Positions 42,374 to 50,089 of a DNA stretch of 64,000 nt are shown here, piece after piece. Origin of the DNA: Pseudomonadota bacterium (GTDB lineage: Bacteria; Bdellovibrionota; Bacteriovoracia; Bacteriovoracales; Bacteriovoracaceae); NCBI GenBank assembly GCA_027487515.1, contig JAIYDL010000014.1, forward strand, positions 1-64,000, in the 5' to 3' direction. Position 1 is the stretch's first letter, and every line of letters begins with the position of its first letter. The notes beneath the pieces were generated by a model. It saw nothing but the letters and a program-made list of their open reading frames with translations. It made no database searches and was not told the origin of the DNA. The position numbers and the translations under genes were made by a program.

Positions 42374-42654
42374 CCGTGCGCCACAACCAAAGTCAGCCTC
42401 GCAGGTATCAGGCTGAAGTGAGGATTCTTTCAACGGCGACTCATCACCATGTTCTATGTAAGAGTAAAGAAGAACTTTTATGAATTTAAGATCTAGGCTA
42501 AGAACTTACCTCAACGTAACAGCGTTCGGATGACAAACTTTTTTCACATAATTCAAGACCAGAGAAATCAAGCAGTCGACCCACGCTTCAAGGTGATCTT
42601 GAGAGTTCCTGCCTGGGCCTCAACAGAAGCTTAAGGCCCAGGGCAGGTGGAAAA

Positions 42655-43158
42655 TTAAACATCTAGGTAGCAAACATGACCATTTCTACCCGAGGCCTTC
42701 AGAATGAGATAGTTCTCATTTATGCGGACCGAGAGGACATCAGGGTTGTTATTTGATTGTAAAATGATCTCATTCTGATTACTTAGGTTTATAGGGTGAT
42801 AATTAGGTGAAACTCTGGTTCTGGGAATTTCCTCAGTCAATCGATGTAGGTCAAAACCATCATAGTATTCTGGAGAATAATTCACTAACCCGAACCACTC
42901 GTAACGACGAATCCGTTGGCCCAATGACCCTAACGCGCGGTTCGTTACAAGTCGAGTGTGCACCACAAGTGCCTTCGGCTCGTTCGGCTTCTCATGATAA
43001 AAGCAGCGTCCTGTAAGAACCCGGTTAAGCATTCTTGTTATTTCCGGTTTACTTCCTTGGTCATAAAGATCGGTTAGTTCATCGAAGAAAGTCCCTGCGT
43101 TAGCAGTGGGTGCGACGACGAGACATGTAAGAATCAAACTTTTGAGTAGCCCTTTCAT
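42655..43158 (-). CDS. Small secreted protein between direct repeats, function unknown
   Basis: The 167-residue precursor begins MKGLLKSLILTCLVVAPTANA, a signal peptide, after AAAAGGAGA 7 bases upstream. The mature part has CFYHEKPNEPKALVVHTRLV and RYEWFGLVNYSPEYYDGFDL, a Asn/Gln-rich patch (QNEIILQSNNN) and a final CYLDV. The two cysteines could form a disulfide. No family recognised. Base composition here is clearly more AT-rich than the flanking genes, and the gene lies between the two copies of a 202-bp direct repeat, which suggests it came in by insertion. Confidence 0.75.
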   Translation of the reverse strand: MKGLLKSLILTCLVVAPTANAGTFFDELTDLYDQGSKPEITRMLNRVLTGRCFYHEKPNEPKALVVHTRLVTNRALGSLGQRIRRYEWFGLVNYSPEYYDGFDLHRLTEEIPRTRVSPNYHPINLSNQNEIILQSNNNPDVLSVRINENYLILKASGRNGHVCYLDV

Positions 43159-43476
43159 AAAGGTCTCCTTTTAATTTTTGTTCGTTAAGTGGCACAGACA
43201 ATCCGACCTCTTTTAAAGAACGATAGGCTTATTAGCAAATCTTACTACGAGTTTAGATTGTCCCAAAGAACCCCTGAAAAAATGCAATTCGATAAGATGA
43301 AGTTGATCAATGTTTAGACGATTTTCGAGCAGTCTTTTAAATAAGCATAAGCTAAGTGGTAAACTAAAAGATCAGCTAGGGACCAGCCGTTGAATGATCT
43401 CCCCGAGGAGGGAAACACTTTAGCAACATTTCTTGAACCTCAAAACTCAAGTTTTAGAAAGGTCTTTGGGCCCCGT
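43159..43476. other. 318-bp AT-rich intergenic region upstream of the 42655 gene
   Basis: No gene seen. It carries the likely promoter of the 42655 gene (43239-43266) and is richer in A and T than the flanks. The far end meets the 3' end of the rluA-type gene. Confidence 0.5.
43239..43266 (-). promoter_or_regulatory. Possible promoter of the 42655 gene
   Basis: In minus sense TTGGGA (43266-43261), 16 bases, TAAGAT (43244-43239), each matching about 4 of 6 sigma70 consensus bases, about 80 bases before the start codon. Confidence 0.35.
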
Positions 43477-44307
43477 CTACTTCAACCCGAGGTGATCGGG
43501 AAGTTCAAACCGTCGAAGTTCCTTCGTCCACGGGTCCGTGAAAGCGAGCAGTGAAGCGACGAGCTGGAGGCCCTGCCGGTTCTTGTTTCCCGTTCCATAT
43601 TTCGGGTCTCCCATGACCGGGTAACCGATGAAATCAAGGTGGCGCCGGATCTGATGGAGCCGCCCGGTTTCGATGCTGACGTGAAGGAGACTCTTGCCCT
43701 TCAGGGCCTGGGCGACGTGCACGTGGGTTACGGCACTCTTGTCATCGAGGGCGGCCGAGATCGTCCGCTTCTCTCCCACGGGAAGCTCACCGAGCACGAT
43801 CGCCTCGTACTCTTTGTGAATCTTGTGCTTCTGAAAGAGATCCCCGAGGGCGGCCGCAGCACTGGGGGTGTAGGCAATCAGCATGAGCCCTCGAGTCTCG
43901 CGATCAAGCCGGTGGACGAGATAGACTTCTTCTCCCTTAACTTTCTCTACGTAGCGCAGAACCGAGGCATGGTCGCTCGTTTGCGATCCCTGGGGGACTG
44001 CGCCCGCGGGCTTTATCCAGACTCCGTAATGGGCGTCTTCATACAGAGCGGTGAGATCGGCGAGGGTTGGCAAAGAAAGCACCTTCGGATCATAGTAAAC
44101 GTGAACGACATCCTCCGGGGCCAGGGCTTCCCGGAGTGAGCGGATGCGAAGGATTCGACCTTGACCACGGCGCTGGATCCAGACCCCACCCTTCTCGGCC
44201 ACTTCTCCGAGCTGCGTCGGCGTCAGCGGCGTGAGTTTCCGGAGAAACTCGCCCAGCGTCGTGCGCTGGGGGAAGTGAGTCTTAACCGCCGCCTTGTAGG
44301 TTCTCAT
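43477..44307 (-). CDS. RluA-family pseudouridine synthase
   Basis: Converts uridine to pseudouridine in rRNA or tRNA. The 276 residues have an S4-like N-terminal region (FLRKLTPLTPTQLGEVAEKG) and the catalytic-Asp motif HRLDRETRGLMLIA. The RluA/RluD C-terminal block is LHVSIETGRLHQIRRHLDF, then GYPVMGDPKYG. The exact target cannot be told from sequence. The ATG overlaps the stop of the upstream membrane protein by one base, so they form an operon. Its last 202 bp recur at 42172-42373. Confidence 0.92.
   Translation of the reverse strand: MRTYKAAVKTHFPQRTTLGEFLRKLTPLTPTQLGEVAEKGGVWIQRRGQGRILRIRSLREALAPEDVVHVYYDPKVLSLPTLADLTALYEDAHYGVWIKPAGAVPQGSQTSDHASVLRYVEKVKGEEVYLVHRLDRETRGLMLIAYTPSAAAALGDLFQKHKIHKEYEAIVLGELPVGEKRTISAALDDKSAVTHVHVAQALKGKSLLHVSIETGRLHQIRRHLDFIGYPVMGDPKYGTGNKNRQGLQLVASLLAFTDPWTKELRRFELPDHLGLK
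43490..43691. repeat. 202-bp direct repeat, copy 2 (inside the intact gene)
   Basis: The 3' part of the intact RluA-family gene, matching 42172-42373 in the same orientation. The copies are 1318 bp apart and bracket the 42655 gene. Confidence 0.92.
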
Positions 44308-46601
44308 TAGGACAGGAAGCTATCGAGTGTTTCCCGGGAAAGCTCGTGGGATTCGTGGACCTTCGCCAGGTCTTTTTTCATCAGCTGGTGGAGGCACTTA
44401 AAGCTCTCGACGATCTTCCCCTCTTCGCTCGATTGCAGTTTCTGCAACGACAGCAGGGTCTCTTTGAGCTCGTGATCCTTCTGCCCGGTACCGAAGTTAA
44501 ACGGCACTTGTTCGGCCGGAGACTTCTCGTACATCATGTGAAGCTTGGCCAAAAGCACGTCCAACTGAGAGAGCTTCTTATCGAGCGTGGTGACGTTGAA
44601 GTCAAGGCGCGCGAGCTCGTCTTTGTACCGGTTGGCGAGCTTCTGCTGGGCTTCGTCGAAGGGTGGGAGCTGCGCGAAGAGCGTGTTCGTGATGGAGATG
44701 AGCTTCGCTTTGACCTCGAGGAGTTCGAACTTAAGTTTCTTGTAGTCGGTTTTCACGCCCTCGAGGTGGACTAAGATTTCGAGGGTCTCCCGGCCCTTCT
44801 TCGTGAAGCCCTGGGAGATCTGCTGAAGCTTTTGAGCATCCGTTCGGAGCTCGTCGTTCTGCTGGAGGATCGAGCGGTTGATCGAGAGGAGTGTGTCGGC
44901 CCGCTCGACGGCGGCGAGGAAGTTCTCTCGCAGATCATTGGCGAGCGAGACTTCCTGCCGGATGATCTCACGCTTTTCCTCCTGGATCGCCTTCATCGAC
45001 AGCACCGTTTCACGAAGCCCGGCGGTGTCCTTCTCGAGACCGTTGATCGTCCGGAGGCACTCACGCTTCTCTCCGTTGACTCGTTCGAAGAGGCGGACGA
45101 GGTCCACGTAGAGGTCGGCCACGTCGTTACTTTTAAAGTCCTTCTCGAGGAGTCGGATCTGGTCTTCGTCGAGGGTGTCATCGTTCCAGTGGGTCACGAA
45201 CTTCCCGAGTGTCGCGCGGGTGAGGTTCACCTGTTCGATGATCGCCTCCCGGACCGAGACCAGCGGATAGAAGAACACCATCACGCGGTCTTCGCGGTTG
45301 ATCGTGATCGGAGTGACGTACATTTCGAAGGGCTGGGCGGGAGCGTACTCATCCTGCTTCACTTTCACCGGGTAGATCCCCGCCTGTTTGTGCACCAGTG
45401 CTTGGTAGACCGGGTCCTCGGCGAGGTTGAGGTAATCGCGCAGGTAGTCCCAGTTGAATCCTTCGGACAAAACTTCTTCGTCCGAGAGGTAAAACTGCTC
45501 CAGGAAAAGATGGTTGTACCACGTGAGCTTAAAGCCCGTGTCGATGAGGCACCCGGCGAACGGGAGTCCGGTATGGAGCATGGTCCCGAGGTTGAGTTTG
45601 AGCTTGAGCTCATCGAGGAGCCGGATGATGTCGGCGCGAGTGAGATCCGAGTAGTGATCGAGCATGAACCGCTGGTCCCCCATGATTCCTTTCTCAATGA
45701 CACTTTTAACTTCAGTCTCGACCTGCTCCCCCATGCGGACCTTCTGCCACCGGAAGAGGTAGAGGGCGCCCACCCAGGCAAGGCCCAGGAACGCGGCCAT
45801 CCCGGCAAGGAGCAGCACTAACTGGTTTTGTTTTCTAAAGCGCAGTCCCTGGAGCTCGGAGCCGCGCTTCTCCACATCCACGAGCCACTGCGAGAGTGCG
45901 AGGCTCGCCTGGGTGACATGGGCCTTCAGGTCACGGGCCTGAGAGCTCACACTTCCCAGGAGATCGATCTCGTTCCCCATCGAGGTGAATCGGCCCGCGA
46001 GGGCCTCCTTCTCTCCAGCGTCAAGCCCGGAGCTCGCGACCAGCTGCTGCAGGCGGCGAACGTCAGAGCGGAGGTTAGAAACTTGCGGAGATCCGCCGAC
46101 GGTTTTCGGTGTGAGCTGGTCGATGCGATCCTGCATCCGCTGGGCGATGAGTTCGACGTTCCGGTACCGCCGTTCCCGGGCGTAGGAGATGAGGCCTGTG
46201 GTTTTTGTGCCGAGAACTTTCAGTGCGTCCGAGGGGTCCGACATGCCGGAGGTGTTGTTGATCAGTCGAAGGAAGGTCCGCACGCTGAGGGAGAGGTCCT
46301 CGGAAGCTTTGACTTCGAGGAGTTCCTCGGTCTCAGCGATCTTTTGCGAGAGCTCCCGCATTTTGTCGTTCGCCTTGTCGGACTCGGCCCAGGAGAGGAG
46401 CTTCCCGAGTTTCTCAAAGCTCATGTCTTTTTTTAAATGGTCGACGAGCGAGTTAAACCGGATGACTCGATCTTCTTCAGTGCTTTGAAGATGGTTGAGC
46501 CGGAGCGCGAAGATGGTGCAGCCGATGGCGAGACCGACACCGATGAGGAAGATTCCGTGAATCACCCACTGGCCGCGATTAAAGGTTTTTTTCCAATCCA
46601 T
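44307..46601 (-). CDS. Membrane sensor-like protein with periplasmic coiled coil and PAS-like domain, no output enzyme
   Basis: A 764-residue protein from ATG 46601 (AAAGGG upstream; a GTG nine bases earlier is less likely). Layout: transmembrane helix (about 12-34), a periplasmic helical/coiled-coil region (about 35-270), and a second helix (about 270-295, LVLLLAGMAAFLGLAWVGALYLF). Next comes a PAS-like cytoplasmic domain (GCLIDTGFKLTWYNHLFLEQF, then an 'EDPVYQALVHKQAG' stretch). The rest is a long coiled coil (about 500-760). There is no histidine kinase, GGDEF or clear MCP hairpin. It resembles chemoreceptor architecture without the signalling tip. It follows fliA behind a terminator, so a role linked to motility or polarity is possible but inferred. 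Confidence 0.8.
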   Translation of the reverse strand: MDWKKTFNRGQWVIHGIFLIGVGLAIGCTIFALRLNHLQSTEEDRVIRFNSLVDHLKKDMSFEKLGKLLSWAESDKANDKMRELSQKIAETEELLEVKASEDLSLSVRTFLRLINNTSGMSDPSDALKVLGTKTTGLISYARERRYRNVELIAQRMQDRIDQLTPKTVGGSPQVSNLRSDVRRLQQLVASSGLDAGEKEALAGRFTSMGNEIDLLGSVSSQARDLKAHVTQASLALSQWLVDVEKRGSELQGLRFRKQNQLVLLLAGMAAFLGLAWVGALYLFRWQKVRMGEQVETEVKSVIEKGIMGDQRFMLDHYSDLTRADIIRLLDELKLKLNLGTMLHTGLPFAGCLIDTGFKLTWYNHLFLEQFYLSDEEVLSEGFNWDYLRDYLNLAEDPVYQALVHKQAGIYPVKVKQDEYAPAQPFEMYVTPITINREDRVMVFFYPLVSVREAIIEQVNLTRATLGKFVTHWNDDTLDEDQIRLLEKDFKSNDVADLYVDLVRLFERVNGEKRECLRTINGLEKDTAGLRETVLSMKAIQEEKREIIRQEVSLANDLRENFLAAVERADTLLSINRSILQQNDELRTDAQKLQQISQGFTKKGRETLEILVHLEGVKTDYKKLKFELLEVKAKLISITNTLFAQLPPFDEAQQKLANRYKDELARLDFNVTTLDKKLSQLDVLLAKLHMMYEKSPAEQVPFNFGTGQKDHELKETLLSLQKLQSSEEGKIVESFKCLHQLMKKDLAKVHESHELSRETLDSFLS

Positions 46602-46732
46602 TGAAGTCACCCTTTTAAGTCTTTTCGAATACTTAATTGTCCGACAGATCGAATGGGATTGGATAGCCCTGAGGATTTTTTTTTCACCGAACCGAAATAA
46701 TCGGGTTCACGGAGTTCCACCCTCAAGTGCTA

Positions 46733-46764
46733 AAACGAAAAAGCCCTCGGGGTTGACCGAGGGC
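46733..46764 (-). terminator. Terminator after fliA
   Basis: In minus sense GCCCTCGG, TCAACC loop, CCGAGGGC (46764-46743), then TTTTTCG. A perfect 8-bp stem about 30 bases after the fliA stop; it closes the flagellar operon. Confidence 0.9.
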
Positions 46765-46791
46765 CTCGAGAGAAGTTCTTTTGGACTCCGC

Positions 46792-47577
46792 TTAGCCGGC
46801 GAGGTCTTCGTAGGACTCGAACTGGTTGCGCAGCTTCGCCTTGAGCTTGAGGATCGCTTGAGTGTGGAGCTGAGAGACCCGAGACTCTGTGACGTCGAGG
46901 ACCTGGCCGATTTCTTTGAGGTTCAGATCCTCGAAGTAGTAAAGCGAGAGGACCAGGCGCTGCTTTTCCGGGAGCGTCTTGATGCCGTCCTTAATAATTT
47001 CCTGTGAGCGCTTGTAGCCCACGGCCGTCTGGGGATTTGCTCCCCGAGATGTCTCCATCAGAGAGATCATGAGCTTCTTGTCGCCCTTGCTCATCGCGGC
47101 GGCGTCCTCGATGTTCATGAGGGAGACGGACTTGGACTTATTGATGAGCTCGTGGAACTCATCCATCGAGCACTTCAGGTGCTCGCACATTTCTTCGTCT
47201 GATGCGGACCGACCGAGGTCCTTCTCGAGTTGTGCGTACGCCTTTTCGACGACCTTCGCCTTCTCCCGCACGGAGCGTGGGACCCAGTCCTGGGACCGGA
47301 GTTCATCGAGGATGGCCCCCCGGATGCGGAACTCGGCGTAGGTCTTAAACTTGTTATCTCGAGTCGGATCGAACTTTTCAATGGCGTCCATGAGCCCGAT
47401 CACCCCACAGGAAATCATGTCATCGAGCTCGATGTTCGGTGGAAGCCGAGAGGCGATTTTCTGAGCGATGTAGCGCACGAGAGGAGCGTACTCAAGGATG
47501 ATCTCATCCTTCACCTTCGGGTCAACGGTCGAGCGGTAATCTTTGAGGTTCTTGAGTTTCGTCGTGAGTGATGACAT
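46792..47577 (-). CDS. fliA: Flagellar sigma-28 factor
   Basis: Directs late flagellar gene transcription. The 261 residues have region 2 with LEYAPLVRYIAQKIASRLPP and ELDDMISCGVIGLMDAIEKFDP. Then come FKTYAEFRIRGAILDELRSQDW and PRSVREKAKVVEKAYAQLEK of the FliA/WhiG group, and region 4 with LPEKQRLVLSLYYFEDLNLKEIG and the helix-turn-helix VTESRVSQLHTQAILKLK. It is the last gene of the operon, 23 bases after flhG. Confidence 0.96.
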   Translation of the reverse strand: MSSLTTKLKNLKDYRSTVDPKVKDEIILEYAPLVRYIAQKIASRLPPNIELDDMISCGVIGLMDAIEKFDPTRDNKFKTYAEFRIRGAILDELRSQDWVPRSVREKAKVVEKAYAQLEKDLGRSASDEEMCEHLKCSMDEFHELINKSKSVSLMNIEDAAAMSKGDKKLMISLMETSRGANPQTAVGYKRSQEIIKDGIKTLPEKQRLVLSLYYFEDLNLKEIGQVLDVTESRVSQLHTQAILKLKAKLRNQFESYEDLAG

Positions 47578-47600
47578 GGGGTGCTCTCCTGCGTTACCGG

Positions 47601-48458
47601 TTAATGGGCGTCGTGCTCATAGGTCCGAAGATCTGCGCCAGGGAACGGCGTAGTCCGGGGACCTCCGGCTTTTTCGGTGAACCCCGTTAAAAGTTTAACG
47701 AAGTTCCGGTTGAACTCATTACTCCCCTCGGAGAGGAAAAAAGTATCAAAACTTTCAGCGGAAACGTTGAAGCGCTGGATGCCACCGAGGATCTGGGTCC
47801 GGACGCCGAGGAAGTTCTCGATCGTTTCACTCAGTGTCAGCACGACTTTCTGGAACTGCTTCTCGGTCTGGTACATGTTGACGAGGAGATGGTTCTCGGT
47901 GATCCCGAAGCGCGTGGCGAGGAGCTTGACCAGCGAGTACGAATCGGTGATCGACGACTTGTCCGGGGTGACCACGATCCACCGGTGGTCGCAGTACGCA
48001 TTGAGTGTCAGTGCTTCCCGAGAAACGCCGGCGGGACAGTCCAGGAGAATGAAGTCGTACTCGGTCTCGTGGGACCGGATGATGTCCACGATGATCTCAT
48101 CGAAGTTGAGCCGTGACTCGAAGACGGCGTCGGAGCCGTTGCAGGCCGGAAGAAGGTGGAAGTTCCCGCGTCTCTGCAGGCAGTCTTCGAAGGCGGCCTC
48201 CCCGGAGAGGATCTTTTCGAACTTGTTTTCGAGCGGGAGCCCCAGTTTGATGGCCGTGTTTGAGAGGTTCGAATCGCAGTCGATGAGGAGTGTTCGGTGG
48301 CCAGCGGCGGCCAGTTCCTGAGCGGCTTTGAGGGCGATCGAGGTCTTTCCGACTCCACCTTTGCCTCCGGTGACGGAGATCTTAGTGCAGACCCGAGCAT
48401 CATCGCTGCGGGGCCCGGTGGAGCTGAATGATTGAAGCCATTCGCTTGTCTTGTGCAT
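47601..48458 (-). CDS. flhG: FlhG, MinD-like ATPase for flagellar number control
   Basis: A SIMIBI ATPase that with FlhF sets flagellum number and place. The 285 residues show the deviant Walker A GGKGGVGKTS (31-40), Walker A' DCDSNLSNTAIKLGL, and DYFILLDCPAG-type Walker B (YDFILLDCPAGVSREAL). VVTPDKSSITDSYSLVKLL is typical of FlhG. The N-terminus MHKTSEWLQSFSSTGPRSDD lacks the DQAxxLR helix by which FlhG activates FlhF GTPase in Bacillus and others. A C-terminal amphipathic helix for membrane binding is not obvious. It sits 82 bases after flhF. Confidence 0.93.
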   Translation of the reverse strand: MHKTSEWLQSFSSTGPRSDDARVCTKISVTGGKGGVGKTSIALKAAQELAAAGHRTLLIDCDSNLSNTAIKLGLPLENKFEKILSGEAAFEDCLQRRGNFHLLPACNGSDAVFESRLNFDEIIVDIIRSHETEYDFILLDCPAGVSREALTLNAYCDHRWIVVTPDKSSITDSYSLVKLLATRFGITENHLLVNMYQTEKQFQKVVLTLSETIENFLGVRTQILGGIQRFNVSAESFDTFFLSEGSNEFNRNFVKLLTGFTEKAGGPRTTPFPGADLRTYEHDAH

Positions 48459-48540
48459 AAACCTCCTGTTAGGTGCACGAAGAACCTCTAACCCTGGCCT
48501 GACATCCTGTCGGGCACGGTTGGCCTAGAGGCTGGGGAGC

Positions 48541-50085
48541 TTAGAACTGAAAGAGCCCGGCCATGAGCCTCTCAGCGGTTGCCCCTTCGATGTCATCGGG
48601 GACCACTGGGCCGGTACCAAAAAACTTCAACGGGAGCTTGTTGTGGGCCTTGTGAACATTGAAGAGGGCCCCAAAGTTCATACAGAGATCCACATGAGAA
48701 ATGATAACACCGTCCACGACGTCTTTGTAACGGGCAATGATTTTCCGGTTATAAAGTTCAGAGTGAATCGCGGAAAGTGTGCACAGGATTTCGACGTGCC
48801 CGAAGCCGCGCTTGAGGGTCTCGATAAATTTTTTTGTCTCGTCGGTGTTCCGGGTATTTAGCCGGACGTCGATGAGCACGGATCGTCCAGCGTCCGTCGC
48901 CTTCCGGCAAAGGCCTATGACCTCGGCAAAATTCTGGACCTTCTCGACCTTGATCCCAAACACCTGGGCGGCGAAGTCCGTAGACCCGGAGTTCTGCGCG
49001 TCCTGCGAGAACTGGATCAGGACGACGTCTTTTTTGAGGACTGCGATTTTGGTTCCCATGGTGGACTGGCCTGACGCTGCTTCCGAAATCAGAACGGTCA
49101 CCACCGGGTCCCCGGAGTCCACTTTCGAGAAGAGGGGAATGGCGGTGTTGATGGAACTGGCCATCTCCTGGAGAGCGAACTCAAAGATCACATCGGGGTT
49201 CTCCAAGTCGTCCTTGGAGAGCTGGTAGTTTGCTTTCTTGATGAGCTCGAGGATATGGACTTCGTCGACGTCGAGAGTTTTGAGCGTCGTCCGGAGCTGG
49301 TAGATGCCCTTGGCCTCGTTCAAATGCTTCTGGTTGAACTGATAGTTCTGGGACATTTCAAGGAGCTTCTGTTCCAGGAGGGCGAGCTTATGCTGGGTCG
49401 TCCGGAGCTCCTGCCGCAGTTCCGAGTAGGCTTCCCGGCTCACCGACGCAGGTGATTCTCGGAGTGACTCCCGCGGCATCGGCTCGCGCGTGGGGGCCCG
49501 GGTCGGTTCGACCGCCTCTTCTTCGACCTCTCGCCTCGGCGCGCGAGCGCGCCGCGGGGCCACCTCTTCCCGTGCCGGGGGCTCGGCGTACTTTCCCCGG
49601 GTCGGCGCTGGCCTCGGGGGGAGGTCCTCGGCGGAGTCAACGTCGAAGCTCGCTTCTTCACCGTCAGTGAGAAAATCATCGAGACTGTTTTTAATCAGAG
49701 AGGAGGTCTTCGTGGTGATGTCGGAGAGGCCCGCGGAGCCCTTGGCGAGCGTGTTCACGACTCGGTTCAGGCCGATGGTTCCGTACCCGCCGCCCGCGTT
49801 GGCTTCATTGTTATTGTACTTGGTGATGGTGTCTTTGATGACGCTCGCGGGCTTTTGGTAGAAGGCTTCTTTTTGTTCGTTGTTCAAGACTTTATCCACC
49901 TTTGCCTTCTTCTCGAAGCTCTTCTCCGAGATGGCCGCTGTGATCTCGATGCGCTTTTTTTTGAAGGCACCCTTTATTCCGTTATTCGTGACTGTCTTAA
50001 GGATGATGGCGTCTGGGCCCAGCTCGACTTTAACCGCTTTGAGGGCTTCTTCCAGAGTGTCAGCTTCGAACTTCTTGACGAACAT
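48541..50085 (-). CDS. flhF: FlhF with a degenerate, probably GTPase-dead, SRP-type domain
   Basis: FlhF places the polar flagellum. The 514 residues begin with the FlhF B-domain signature MFVKKFEADTLEEALKAVK...LGPDAIILKT. A disordered Arg/Pro/Glu linker follows (about 140-220), then an N-domain-like helix bundle and a G-domain-like fold. The G motifs are lost. Where GPTGVGKTTT is expected there is ISEAASGQST (333-342). DTAG is replaced by LIDVRL (404-409), and TKLD by ISHVD (462-466). Yet FlhF landmarks downstream remain: FGALFNVHKAHNKLPLKFFG then VPDDIEGATAERLMAGLF. The frame is open and the gene sits in its normal place, so it is likely expressed. A nucleotide-independent scaffold role is my inference. 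Confidence 0.93.
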   Translation of the reverse strand: MFVKKFEADTLEEALKAVKVELGPDAIILKTVTNNGIKGAFKKKRIEITAAISEKSFEKKAKVDKVLNNEQKEAFYQKPASVIKDTITKYNNNEANAGGGYGTIGLNRVVNTLAKGSAGLSDITTKTSSLIKNSLDDFLTDGEEASFDVDSAEDLPPRPAPTRGKYAEPPAREEVAPRRARAPRREVEEEAVEPTRAPTREPMPRESLRESPASVSREAYSELRQELRTTQHKLALLEQKLLEMSQNYQFNQKHLNEAKGIYQLRTTLKTLDVDEVHILELIKKANYQLSKDDLENPDVIFEFALQEMASSINTAIPLFSKVDSGDPVVTVLISEAASGQSTMGTKIAVLKKDVVLIQFSQDAQNSGSTDFAAQVFGIKVEKVQNFAEVIGLCRKATDAGRSVLIDVRLNTRNTDETKKFIETLKRGFGHVEILCTLSAIHSELYNRKIIARYKDVVDGVIISHVDLCMNFGALFNVHKAHNKLPLKFFGTGPVVPDDIEGATAERLMAGLFQF

Positions 50086-50089
50086 CTAC

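Noticed and set aside
46602-46732. A sigma-28 promoter before the 44307-46601 membrane protein
   Set aside because: I looked for TAAA-N15-GCCGATAA in the minus sense and found nothing convincing.
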